Origin: a virus | Virus record (IMG/VR): IMGVR_UViG_3300035183_000733 | Location: 152,496 to 216,495 of that record | Direction: 5' to 3' (one strand) | Length of the DNA: 64,000 nt | Part shown: positions 18,054-26,599 of the stretch, in pieces | Layout of the letters: every line of letters begins with the position of its first letter | Numbering within the stretch: the stretch's first letter is position 1 | Made by a program: the position numbers and the translations under genes | Notes under the pieces: model-generated | Database searches by the model: none | Told to the model about the DNA's origin: nothing | What the model saw: the letters and a program-made list of their open reading frames with translations, nothing else

Positions 18054-21000
18054 TTATTGAGCGTTGTTGTTAGTAGTCTGAGACCTGATAGCGCTTAGCC
18101 TGTCGAGTGCTACGTTAGGCACGAATACTGGCTGGACTAACGTATCTTGTTCGTACTTACATGACACCTCCACGTCGAAGGACACGAGCGACTCGTTCCT
18201 TATCTGTATGTCGATGCCTATTTTCTTTGTATAAGTAATGTTCGATATGTTTCCAGTAGAGCGATACCCGCCGACGTAAGCCAGCTTGTCCGAACACCTG
18301 AATTGGAACACCAGCGGTATGTTGACTGCTTTCTCCTCGCCGAACTCGAGTAGCCTCTTTGCGAGCTCCGTCGTTCCGTCCACCGCTATTGCTGTGTAGT
18401 CGAGAGGCGCGAGGAACAGGTATGCGCCGCACGTGTACCTTCCCACAAGGAACTCGTCGTTCTTGTAGAAGCCGAGCTTGGCCGGATAATGTGTAGGGTC
18501 GGTCGCGCCTGACGTGTAAACCGCCGGCTGCACGTAGGCGAGCTGCTGCTTAGGATCTGTCTGAGTCACGTCCTTCCAGAAGAAGTCCGAGTGCATGTAC
18601 TTAGGGTACAGCATAGGTGATGTTGATGACACGAATTGTGGAAGGAACGTAGAAGGTCCGAACGCACCCGTAATATCCGGGTGGTCTTTGTGCAAACAGA
18701 ATTCCGACAGAAATCCGCCGCCAGTGCCGATACCAGACCCGTTCCAGATGTTAGGGTCGACCGGACCCGTAGCCGTACCGGGATCGGTAGGGAACAGGTA
18801 GCATCCGTTTATCGGCGAAGACGGGTTGAGCACGCCAGGTACGCCCTGATTTGCCGTTGTCGCCATGCCACTGACGTTGACGGTCTTGCCGTATAGTATC
18901 TCGTCGAGACCCACGTTCTTGTACCTCATGTAAGCCCATAGTCCTTTCACCTGTGCCGACTGGAACGGTGACTGGTGGAATATGGAGTTGACGTTCGGCT
19001 GCACTATACCGGTGAGGGTGAGCGGAGCGTGGTCGTACCTCCTGTTGTTCGCGTAGTCTGTGTTGCTGTTACCGAACGAAGCGTCCACTATTGTTCCCTG
19101 GCCGCCGAACATGTAGCTGGCGAGCTCGAGTGCAGTGGCCGCGCTGTTCTCCACGCGCAGGATGTATGTCTTTGTTATGACCTTGCCGTGTTCGAATGTT
19201 ACGGATGTGCCAGAACCTGTCTTGATGAGGTCCTTGTAGTATCCCGCGAACAATGATGTCGAAGAGTTCGGCGTGACCTTGATGACGTTTCCATCTGAGT
19301 CGATGAGGTAAAGAACGAGTGTGCCCTTTGCCTTTTCGATGAGTTGTCTCAATGTTGTCAGTTCGGTGTCGATGCTCTTCAGCTTCTCAAACAGGTCGAT
19401 GACCTTACCCTCTGCAGTAAAGAATCCTGATTGTATGTCGGACGATGCGTGTGCATAGTACCTGTCTCCGCTCGTGAATGATGACAGCAAGTGTAAGTCG
19501 AGACCTCTGGCGTTCAGTTCCTCTTGGAACTTTACACGGGTCTCCTCATTAGCAGCCTCCGTCAAGGATGCCGCGTTGTCGTCCGCTATCTGGAGATCCT
19601 CCGGGAACGGCACGGTTATTATCGCGCTCCAGTCCGACTCGAGCGGGTTAAGGGGCCATCCGGCCTCCGATATTGACTTGATGCGTATCTGTACCTGCTC
19701 TCCCTTGGAGATCGGTATGTCCACCTGGTTGATGTTGACCGCCTCGTTGTCCTGCACGTCCTCTACGTCCCACTCATAGAAACCTGTGGTCTCGTTGTAG
19801 ATGCGCTTGCGAACATCTGATTTTATCTCGGTCCAGTTTGAAAATGAACCCGATTTTCTCGTCCCGTCGTTGTCGAGGAACGCCATCTCGCGGTTCTGTG
19901 GCGCGTTGCCGTCCTTCTTTATGTAGCGGTACGCTATCTTGAACTGTATAACCTCCTGATCGCCGGTCTTCGTGCTCGGCTTTGGTGCTGGTATCGGGAA
20001 GAACCCGCGTATAGCGTACTTGGTTGATGACAGAACGGTAGGGTTCTCCTTCGTCTTAGTCGCGAGCTCTTTCACGACCGAACTATACAAGTTCACCTTG
20101 GATATTTTCTCGCGAGCAAGCGTCTCAAGGTCGGCCTTTATCTTACGCTTCTCTGCGTCGGACTTGGTGCTCGAGTTATTGTTGAGATCGTTCTTCTTGT
20201 TGTTGATAGATTCGTCGATAGCGCGTATCTCGTTTTCGAGTTTAACCTTAGATGTCAGCTTCTGCTTGATCTCTTCGGCCTCTTTAGTATCCTTCTTGTG
20301 TTCGTTTATAGCAACTACCTGGAAGTTCGTCACGTCGAGCGTCGGCGCGTTTGGTATCTCTCCAAGTACGCTCGGTATGATCTTTTCCTTGGCAGCATTT
20401 ATGAACTGCATGCCGAAATCGACCACCTGTGTCTTATAGAACGTCTCGAGTGACAGGTTACCCGACGTTGTAGGTATTATGAGCTCATTGGTCCATACTC
20501 CAACGCCAGGCGAGTAGCTGCTCGCTGCCACATCAAAGTTAGCATCGATCGGCTTCAAGAATATCACCTGACGCTCGTCGAATCCGACGTTGACTTGCAC
20601 CTCTTTGCTCCTGAATGGTGGTGAGTATATCGTTAGTATGTCCGCGCCCAGTGTTATGGACTGCGATCCGGTGAGACGCTTGAATACCACAGAGTTCTCC
20701 GCAGCGTCGAGCGATTCTATCTCGTACTTGGAACCATCTTGGGTTATCACAGCATCCCCTATCTTGAGGGTCTTGGTGTTCTCGAGGCCGCTTAGTATGT
20801 CGGTGTACGAGAGCCTGTTGAGCTTGTACTTCCGCTTCTTTACAGTGATGGTCTTGCTGTTGGATGTGACGTCTACCTCCTCGTCGGAAATCTTGAGCAC
20901 GTCGAACGTGCCCTTGTACCTCACAACGGACAGCGGCAAATCCACCGTATCCTCGTCCACGAAGAACGCGATGTTCTGCCTGTCAAGGTCTATTAGAAAC

Positions 21001-21542
21001 TGTTGGAACTGGATGTCGTTCTTGCCCTTGTAATTGTCGTCGAAGAACTTTTTCTGCTCGTCGGTATTGGCCGCGACTATGATACGTTTCACGACCGCCC
21101 TGCGCATGTCTTCTGGGACGAGCCCGGTCACGTCAAACGATACGTAAAGCAACGGGTTAAGGAAACTCTCGAAGAACCAGTTGTTCTTGATACGGAACTC
21201 GGCTGGTACTTGCAGCGTGCTGATGGCAGCGGGATCCTTTAGGATTGACGCCTCGAATATCTTCTTGGTCGTGCCGTCCGGTAACTTCACGAGCGTCGAC
21301 GTGTCGCCGAGACCGGACAACTGTAGGATATTGTTGTCGATGCGGCTTATCTCTTGCTTGATGAAACCGAACGAAGGTATCACGTACTGCGTCTCCGTCC
21401 CGTCGTCCTGTATCACGGAGATAGGCACGGATTCTTGGTTGCTGGTAGTGGCCTCCGATATTTTTGATATGATCTCCAAGGAGTTCCTCTGGAGTATCAT
21501 GAACTGCTCAAGCAGCGAGGTTATCGAGTTTTTGGTTCCCAT
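18054..21542 (-). CDS. Large virion protein with coiled coil and FN3-like region, 1162 aa
   Basis: The N-terminal third is alpha/beta. A charged coiled coil spans about residues 415-490 (KDTKEAEEIKQKLTSKVKLE). A region around 520-650 reads like a fibronectin-III or purple-acid-type beta sandwich (GEQVQIRIKSISEAGWPLNP). The C-terminal third is Gly/Asn-rich. The mix of rod and sandwich domains fits a baseplate or tail-spike scaffold protein; function is inferred from size and neighbours. First gene of the operon with the 1810-aa protein. Confidence 0.8.
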   Translation of the reverse strand: MGTKNSITSLLEQFMILQRNSLEIISKISEATTSNQESVPISVIQDDGTETQYVIPSFGFIKQEISRIDNNILQLSGLGDTSTLVKLPDGTTKKIFEASILKDPAAISTLQVPAEFRIKNNWFFESFLNPLLYVSFDVTGLVPEDMRRAVVKRIIVAANTDEQKKFFDDNYKGKNDIQFQQFLIDLDRQNIAFFVDEDTVDLPLSVVRYKGTFDVLKISDEEVDVTSNSKTITVKKRKYKLNRLSYTDILSGLENTKTLKIGDAVITQDGSKYEIESLDAAENSVVFKRLTGSQSITLGADILTIYSPPFRSKEVQVNVGFDERQVIFLKPIDANFDVAASSYSPGVGVWTNELIIPTTSGNLSLETFYKTQVVDFGMQFINAAKEKIIPSVLGEIPNAPTLDVTNFQVVAINEHKKDTKEAEEIKQKLTSKVKLENEIRAIDESINNKKNDLNNNSSTKSDAEKRKIKADLETLAREKISKVNLYSSVVKELATKTKENPTVLSSTKYAIRGFFPIPAPKPSTKTGDQEVIQFKIAYRYIKKDGNAPQNREMAFLDNDGTRKSGSFSNWTEIKSDVRKRIYNETTGFYEWDVEDVQDNEAVNINQVDIPISKGEQVQIRIKSISEAGWPLNPLESDWSAIITVPFPEDLQIADDNAASLTEAANEETRVKFQEELNARGLDLHLLSSFTSGDRYYAHASSDIQSGFFTAEGKVIDLFEKLKSIDTELTTLRQLIEKAKGTLVLYLIDSDGNVIKVTPNSSTSLFAGYYKDLIKTGSGTSVTFEHGKVITKTYILRVENSAATALELASYMFGGQGTIVDASFGNSNTDYANNRRYDHAPLTLTGIVQPNVNSIFHQSPFQSAQVKGLWAYMRYKNVGLDEILYGKTVNVSGMATTANQGVPGVLNPSSPINGCYLFPTDPGTATGPVDPNIWNGSGIGTGGGFLSEFCLHKDHPDITGAFGPSTFLPQFVSSTSPMLYPKYMHSDFFWKDVTQTDPKQQLAYVQPAVYTSGATDPTHYPAKLGFYKNDEFLVGRYTCGAYLFLAPLDYTAIAVDGTTELAKRLLEFGEEKAVNIPLVFQFRCSDKLAYVGGYRSTGNISNITYTKKIGIDIQIRNESLVSFDVEVSCKYEQDTLVQPVFVPNVALDRLSAIRSQTTNNNAQ

Positions 21543-21584
21543 TATTTTTCCTATTTGAAAATTTTCTGCCCAATCTGGGCTTCA

Positions 21585-21596
21585 CTTATATATATT
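21585..21596 (-). promoter_or_regulatory. Late-promoter-like box AATATATATAAG
   Basis: Minus-strand box 42 nt before the ATG of the 1162-aa virion gene. A short hairpin (GCCC-AATCT-GGGC, 21568-21580) lies in the leader between box and start. It is divergent from the ATP-grasp gene at 21622. Confidence 0.5.
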
Positions 21597-21621
21597 ACAA
21601 GTAAAAACAAGCCCCATTTTA

Positions 21622-22587
21622 ATGGTCAATGATTTCGATAAGTTTTCCGGCGATTCAGAGATGGTCCAGATATTCAACACTGGTGACGTCAAAGCATTCT
21701 ACGGCCAGCCAGAATCCGACCATTTCGGCACCTTTTTGATAGTGCAAAAGTGCGACCTGGGCACGCCGGTGCTCGTTTACGATTGGGCTGCAGACTCGAA
21801 ACAGTTCCTGAATTTGCAGAAAGCGTTCACCAGAAACCTCTATAACAACTACACAGAAATTAAGCTCGGCAAGCTGAATACGCTCAGAAAGCTCGTTGCT
21901 GACGGCGTGTCTTGGCTGCCAAAGACGGCGTTTACCGCCGATGACGGGTGGGGTGGGGTGAAGTTCCCTGCTATATGCAAGGCCGCCAATTCGTACGATT
22001 CCAAGGGCGTTGAGAAGATAGACAAGAAGAGGGATGTGCCGGACTACATCGACATAGTGCAGGAGATCATCCCGATAGACAGGGAATTCAGGATAGTTGC
22101 CTTCAGGGGCAAGTCCAACGATACGATTCAGGTCCTACAGATACTCGAGAAATCGCCCAAGAACGAAAAGGCCAAGGACCTCCGCGTGGACGAAGCATTG
22201 TCCAAGGAGGATCTCAAGAACCGCCCCAATACAAAATTCAAGTGGACCCTGCTCGACCCGGCCAAGGAGAAGGCAATCATAGACGCATCCGCGAAGATAA
22301 TAAAGTACATATTCGCCGACAATCCCGGCCTGAATTTCTCCGGGTTCGATATAGCCGTAGATGTCGATGGTAAGGCTTGGTACATAGAGCACAACATGCT
22401 GCCGGCCCCGGTCGGCCCCACGTTCCTACTGCTATACAAGGCCATCTTTGAAGACTGGTATAAGAGGCGTCTCGGTCAAGACATGCGGACCAAGCTCGAA
22501 TCCCTCGCAACCAAATACTGCCAAGGCACCGCCAGGAAGATCGACTTCGAGTGGGACAACCCGATGCCAGAACCTATTTCCATATAA
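21622..22587 (+). CDS. ATP-grasp enzyme, RimK-like, 321 aa
   Basis: Clear ATP-grasp architecture: a phosphate-binding strand-loop (AICKAANSYDSKGVEKID, about residues 115-132), an adenine-binding VQEIIPIDREFRIVAF (about 142-157) and the metal-binding end FSGFDIAVDVDGKAWYIEHN (about 236-255) with D, D, E and N in place. Members ligate amino acids or peptides to carboxylates. Together with the R2K ATP-grasp at 4236 and the amidoligase at 46893 it suggests a phage peptide- or glutamate-ligating activity on an unknown target. Alone on the plus strand, flanked by minus-strand virion genes. Confidence 0.8.
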   Translation: MVNDFDKFSGDSEMVQIFNTGDVKAFYGQPESDHFGTFLIVQKCDLGTPVLVYDWAADSKQFLNLQKAFTRNLYNNYTEIKLGKLNTLRKLVADGVSWLPKTAFTADDGWGGVKFPAICKAANSYDSKGVEKIDKKRDVPDYIDIVQEIIPIDREFRIVAFRGKSNDTIQVLQILEKSPKNEKAKDLRVDEALSKEDLKNRPNTKFKWTLLDPAKEKAIIDASAKIIKYIFADNPGLNFSGFDIAVDVDGKAWYIEHNMLPAPVGPTFLLLYKAIFEDWYKRRLGQDMRTKLESLATKYCQGTARKIDFEWDNPMPEPISI

Positions 22588-22597
22588 CTTTTATTTT

Positions 22598-22620
22598 GTC
22601 AATAAAGTCTTTATCTTTGT
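22598..22620 (+). promoter_or_regulatory. Bacteroidetes-type promoter (TTG...TATCTTTG)
   Basis: TTG at about 22598 and TATCTTTG at about 22612-22619 match the -33 TTG / -7 TAnnTTTG promoter used by Bacteroidetes primary sigma factor. The next gene starts at 22645. This suggests early expression by host polymerase. Confidence 0.6.
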
Positions 22621-22644
22621 TTGTATAACTCAAAAAACAAGAAA

Positions 22645-23064
22645 ATGAAAAGAAACCAAGAAGGCCACGAGGCCGCCGTGTCCGAAATCTATAAACGGAC
22701 ATCCATCAAAAATCCTCGCAAATTGAACCTCGAACGCATCTGCAAGAAGCACAAAATTTGCCGCATCATCGGAAGATCGCTCATTTCAGCCGGGTACCTC
22801 GAGAGAATGGAAGACGGTCGCTACCGTTGGATCGGACGCAAGAATCCATCGATCCCATCTGTAGTCGAGGACGCGGTTAAATACAGCACCCAATACAAAT
22901 ACGGAAGCAGGCAGGTGATCAAACCTCAGCCGAAAAAAGCGAAGACGCCACGCGTTAATGTAACCGGCCACGGTCACAAGCAGCAGACCATCGAGCTTGC
23001 TAAAAAATTCGCGGGTCATGGAGAGATTGCTTTCGCCAACCAGTTGATGGACCGCATCAAATAA
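22645..23064 (+). CDS. Basic protein with winged-helix-like N-terminus, 139 aa
   Basis: Start chosen at ATG 22645 (MKRNQEG), preceded by an A-rich leader and the promoter at 22598-22620, rather than an upstream ATG at 22621. Residues about 30-65 (LERICKKHKICRIIGRSLISAG then YLERMEDGRYRWIG) read like a winged helix: recognition helix plus wing. The tail is Lys/Pro-rich. A DNA-binding regulator expressed early is plausible but not shown. Confidence 0.65.
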   Translation: MKRNQEGHEAAVSEIYKRTSIKNPRKLNLERICKKHKICRIIGRSLISAGYLERMEDGRYRWIGRKNPSIPSVVEDAVKYSTQYKYGSRQVIKPQPKKAKTPRVNVTGHGHKQQTIELAKKFAGHGEIAFANQLMDRIK

Positions 23065-23085
23065 TACCGGACTTAAACCAAAAAT

Positions 23086-23114
23086 AAAAAGCCGCTCTCG
23101 AAGCGGCTTTTTAT
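23086..23114. terminator. Bidirectional intrinsic terminator
   Basis: GCCGCT-CTCGA-AGCGGC stem-loop flanked by A-run and T-run, between convergent genes 22645-23064 and 23114-25192. Confidence 0.85.
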
Positions 23115-25192
23115 TATCGTATCTGGTCTATTATGAAAACGTAGTTGTCCGGGTCCACACAGGTGATGTCGAATATTGGTTTGTCTCCGGCGTCGTCGAA
23201 CTGCGCTCCGGTGAGCGCTCCTATTATGACCCCGTAAGATCCAGCACCGAGTCTGTTCTCCGAGTCTGTGACGAGGAGAATGCTGTACGTGCTCATGTCG
23301 AGTATGTCCTCGAACACCAGCCTAAATGTTTGTCCGCGCTGCCATCTCGTGCTCTTGTCTTCTATCCTTAGGTAGATGTCGCCCGTCGCCGTTATAGTCA
23401 GGCCATTTGTGAAGTGCCTGAAGTAGTTTGTGAATGGCTGCAGAACCACGGTGAGTCCGGTCGATACGTCACCCTGGTAAGGCACTGTAGACTGGATGTT
23501 GAATGCTTGGTTGGTGTTAGATAGCGTAACCTGGTTCGGAGTGCTCCTGTCAACGAGTAGTCCAAGTCCCTGCTTGATAACGTCAAGGTTGTACGATACG
23601 TCGAGGCTCGTCCTGCCTTGCACGAGGTTGTTCAGCTCGTCGATGTACTTGTTGATCAAGGCCATTATTGACCCGGAGTTGTCCAGCATCGCTTGGTTGG
23701 CGATGAGTGTCTCTTCCAGCTCGGTTATTCTGAGATCGAGCTCTTCGTACTGTTCCTGGTTGATGATGAGAGACTCGAGCTCAAGAATCTTGTCCTTGAG
23801 CGCGGCAATCTCCGCAACTTGGTCTGTTAGTATGGTTGACGCGTTCTGTAGGATATTCATCGTGTCGACGAACAGCTCCATAGAAAACGTGTTGTAATCG
23901 TTTATTGCTTTCTCTACACCTACGTTATCTACCGAGGTATCAAACTTGATATTGAGTTTGAAACCGTACGCGTTACCATTAAGTTTGGTTACTACGTTTG
24001 GCTTGAACTTCGCGAAGCGTGGTATCCCGTACTCCGTAGAGATCTGCTCTACGTTCTCAAGGAACAGCACACCGTATAGGTTGGTTGCGAAGTCCTCCGG
24101 GTTGTTCGGATCGTACACGTCGTAGTACACGAGTACGGCGTTGAACTCGAAAGGCTGTGCATCAACAGTGGAGTTGTACTCCATCAGAGTAGATATTCTC
24201 GGATTGTCCACGATCGGCTTGTAGCTGTTCGGGTCGAAGTCGAGCATGATACCGTCCAACCTGCTGCGGATGTAATCTACTTGGGTAGGTCCGTATATCT
24301 TCCTTATCTTGTCATTAAGTACGTCTGTGAATACCGGGTCGGTAAAGTAAGCGTTAGGACCAGACTTGGGATCATACCAGTTTTGCGGTATATCGTATGC
24401 GCTTGTGAATGTGTTATAGAAGAAGCTTTGTGGCTGAGTCAGTGTGTCCTGGTCGAAGAACGCATTTATTGATAGTCCGGCCGGGTGAACGTCGTAGTAG
24501 TGCCTGCCCTGTAGTATCTCGTTGTCGAGCGGGTCTACCGGTTCGTTTATGAACAGCCCGTCCTCCGGATAGTTTGCGTCCGCCAGCGTCTTGAACATGA
24601 CGAGCGGCGTGTTGCCGTCTGACGTAGGTATGTGTATGTATAGCTCCGAGTAGGCGTTTGTGCTGTTCTGCACGGAGTTCACTATCTCGATGTCGCCGAG
24701 GTACTGAACCACGCGGTAGTATCTGTTGGGGCCCGTAAGAACCTCAGGTTCCTCCGTATATCTCGGGTTGGTGAGCTGATTTAGCGTGCTCTGCATAGCG
24801 TTAGCCGCAACGAACCTTATTGCGCCGAGTTCCTTTAGCCACTTGAAGAATACGCGCTCTGATATGTTCTGCTTCACGTTCCGGTTGTACGTGTCCTGTG
24901 ATACGAGGGTTGCCTCGAGGTTAAGACAGTAGTTCTGGAACGATTCTGCGAGGTTCACGTCCTGATCCGGGTCGAGACCGTTGATCATGTGACCGTCGAT
25001 GGCCATGAACTGGATCTTGTTGTCCGAGAACGCAGGCGTGGCGATGTTCGGTATGTTCAAGAGCGCGAACTTCGTGAACTTGAACTTGTTGACGTTGCTG
25101 TTGAACGTCATCGCGATGTCTTCTGCAGAGGACGAGAAAGTGTAGAACGTTCCGCCCTGTACTTGTAATGGTTTTATGAATGGGGTGACCAT
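23114..25192 (-). CDS. Virion protein with central coiled coil, 692 aa
   Basis: The first 390 residues are mixed alpha/beta; residues about 410-520 form a coiled coil (ILTDQVAEIAALKDKILELE and LDLRITELEETLIANQ); the last 150 residues are beta-rich with a Cys (FDITCVDPDNYVFIID). A rod between globular ends fits a fibre, whisker or baseplate connector. It follows the 240-aa beta-rich gene with a 23-nt gap. Confidence 0.75.
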   Translation of the reverse strand: MVTPFIKPLQVQGGTFYTFSSSAEDIAMTFNSNVNKFKFTKFALLNIPNIATPAFSDNKIQFMAIDGHMINGLDPDQDVNLAESFQNYCLNLEATLVSQDTYNRNVKQNISERVFFKWLKELGAIRFVAANAMQSTLNQLTNPRYTEEPEVLTGPNRYYRVVQYLGDIEIVNSVQNSTNAYSELYIHIPTSDGNTPLVMFKTLADANYPEDGLFINEPVDPLDNEILQGRHYYDVHPAGLSINAFFDQDTLTQPQSFFYNTFTSAYDIPQNWYDPKSGPNAYFTDPVFTDVLNDKIRKIYGPTQVDYIRSRLDGIMLDFDPNSYKPIVDNPRISTLMEYNSTVDAQPFEFNAVLVYYDVYDPNNPEDFATNLYGVLFLENVEQISTEYGIPRFAKFKPNVVTKLNGNAYGFKLNIKFDTSVDNVGVEKAINDYNTFSMELFVDTMNILQNASTILTDQVAEIAALKDKILELESLIINQEQYEELDLRITELEETLIANQAMLDNSGSIMALINKYIDELNNLVQGRTSLDVSYNLDVIKQGLGLLVDRSTPNQVTLSNTNQAFNIQSTVPYQGDVSTGLTVVLQPFTNYFRHFTNGLTITATGDIYLRIEDKSTRWQRGQTFRLVFEDILDMSTYSILLVTDSENRLGAGSYGVIIGALTGAQFDDAGDKPIFDITCVDPDNYVFIIDQIR

Positions 25193-25215
25193 CTATACTT
25201 TCCTTTCTTTGATTA

Positions 25216-25938
25216 TTAGATAAGAGTCATCATGTTCTGACCGATAACAATCCAGCCAGCATTAGATACGCTGTACATGAGCGTGATGCTCGACTTGAAT
25301 GGATTGACGTCGAAGTCGATGCTGCCTGTGTTGTAGCCTACGATGTTCGCCACGTCGAGTCCGCATGCGCCAGTCCCCTTCTTTATCAATGTTATCGTGT
25401 GTCCGTCGAGGAGAGATCCGTCTGGTGATAGTGTCAGAAGTGCCGGGGATGCGGTTCCGTCAAATATGATAATCCTGTCGGAGTTGAGCACTGTGTGCGT
25501 GTTTGTCACGCCGATGTCGAGGTACCCGTTTACGAGACCGCCCTGTAACGCTACCACGTCGAGGAAGTCTGCCTGCCCTTGCTGCAACAGGGAGCCCTGG
25601 TTCGTTACGCTTCCGCCGAGTGATACATTAACGGTTGTAGCCGTCAGTGTTGATCCGAGTGTCAGGGATGTGGCGGTCATCAGTCCGCTCGATCCGGTCA
25701 GTGTTATGGTCGGAGATCCGTTTGCCGGCAACTGGATGGAGTTAAATGCTCCTACCTTTCCCTTAATCTGTCCACCTGTGGCGGCAGATACGTCAAGGTT
25801 ACCAGATGTCAGCGAGATGTTGAACACCGCCTCGAGGGTGTCTATCTCACTCTTGAGCGAGTTGAAGTTGGCGTTAATGGTGAGCCTCGAACCTGAGAAC
25901 GAGTCCGTGCCAAGTATCTCTGTGATAATTACGGCCAT
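25216..25938 (-). CDS. Beta-rich fibre-like virion protein, 240 aa
   Basis: Low-complexity, Gly/Ser/Thr/Leu-rich strands with short repeats (TLTGSSGLMTATSLTLGSTL) typical of phage fibres, and a compact end (SITLMYSVSNAGWIVIG) like the intertwined tips of fibre-type proteins. It is the first gene of a minus-strand pair with the 692-aa coiled-coil protein. Confidence 0.7.
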   Translation of the reverse strand: MAVIITEILGTDSFSGSRLTINANFNSLKSEIDTLEAVFNISLTSGNLDVSAATGGQIKGKVGAFNSIQLPANGSPTITLTGSSGLMTATSLTLGSTLTATTVNVSLGGSVTNQGSLLQQGQADFLDVVALQGGLVNGYLDIGVTNTHTVLNSDRIIIFDGTASPALLTLSPDGSLLDGHTITLIKKGTGACGLDVANIVGYNTGSIDFDVNPFKSSITLMYSVSNAGWIVIGQNMMTLI

Positions 25939-25963
25939 GGTAGTTTAGTTTTTATCTTTTGTA

Positions 25964-25973
25964 GTATATATCC
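25964..25973 (-). promoter_or_regulatory. Late-promoter-like box GGATATATAC
   Basis: Minus-strand box 25 nt before the ATG of the 240-aa fibre-like gene; weaker than the others (C instead of A after the box). Confidence 0.4.
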
Positions 25974-25997
25974 GGACCGAAAAAATGCCCCGTCTCA

Positions 25998-26182
25998 TTA
26001 AAGCAATTTGTACAGCGTATTTTCCTTCGGCATGTACACCTCTCGATCCAGCTTGATGGATCCACAGAAGCAGCTTCCATACGCTGCGTTTCCCTCCAGG
26101 GTGGTTTATCTTGTCGCCATGTTGCACACGAACACACACTATGCGCCGAATCCACCTTGGTCTCTATCCTTATCATTCTCAA
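25998..26182 (-). pseudogene. Degenerate small coding region
   Basis: Between 25939 and 26314 there is no clean gene. On the minus strand one frame from 26182 reads MRMIRIETKVDSAHSVC and a second frame ending in TAA at 25998 reads YGSCFCGSIKLDREVYMPKE, which both look protein-like. Joined by a frameshift they would give a short Cys-containing protein; I cannot tell decay from sequencing error. The plus-strand frame across the same DNA is unlikely. The rest of the gap (26183-26260) shows nothing. Confidence 0.3.
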
Positions 26183-26261
26183 TTTTATGCGGAAATTTGG
26201 TCAAGGTTTCCGCATTTTATATTATTGATTGCCAAGTGGTTACAATTATTTTGTTAAATTG

Positions 26262-26293
26262 TTTTTTATTTCAAATAAAGTTCGTATCTTTAC
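26262..26293 (+). promoter_or_regulatory. Bacteroidetes-type promoter (TATCTTTA)
   Basis: TATCTTTAC at about 26285-26293 matches the -7 TAnnTTTG element in all but the last base, with a T-rich -33 region upstream. The first ATG follows at 26315. Confidence 0.5.
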
Positions 26294-26314
26294 TATATCA
26301 AATCAAGCAAACAA

Positions 26315-26398
26315 ATGGAAAAATGTATTGTAACCCTTAAAAATGTGAAGACCTTCCGTGGGACCGAAGGAGATGAAGAAGCTCGAGAGAAAATTTGA
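26315..26398 (+). CDS. Short frame, probably the N-terminus of the next gene
   Basis: ATG 26315 encodes 27 residues (MEKCIVTLKNVKTFRG and on) then a stop. The text EEAREK before the stop runs smoothly into FDNHLIWG of the overlapping frame if one base of the AAAATTT run (26389-26395) is removed. One 88-aa protein interrupted by an indel is likely. Confidence 0.45.
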   Translation: MEKCIVTLKNVKTFRGTEGDEEAREKI

Positions 26399-26579
26399 CA
26401 ACCATCTTATATGGGGGATACCGGGCGCGGTAGCGTACACTCAGGTGAAGTTCCCAGCGTCCCTTTCTAAATATCCAACAGACAAGCTGCAGGCGGCCAT
26501 CGACAAATACAAGGTGAATTTCAAGCCGGGTGAGGTTTTTTGGAACACCAATTTGGAGGCATTAAAACTTAAAGCGTAA
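26373..26579 (+). CDS. Small protein, 68 aa in this frame
   Basis: Starts at ATG 26373 (MKKLERKFDN) or, if the indel explained in the preceding entry is real, at 26315. Contains YTQVKFPASLSKYPTDKLQ and no known motif. It is followed 20 nt later by the T9SS-type adhesin gene and may share its promoter. Confidence 0.5.
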   Translation: MKKLERKFDNHLIWGIPGAVAYTQVKFPASLSKYPTDKLQAAIDKYKVNFKPGEVFWNTNLEALKLKA

Positions 26580-26599
26580 CTAATCAACTCAAAAATAAA

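Noticed and set aside
26008-26340. 110-aa plus-strand frame before the 26.3 kb genes
   Set aside because: Crosses the promoter region, has no sensible composition and is opposed by minus-strand coding traces.
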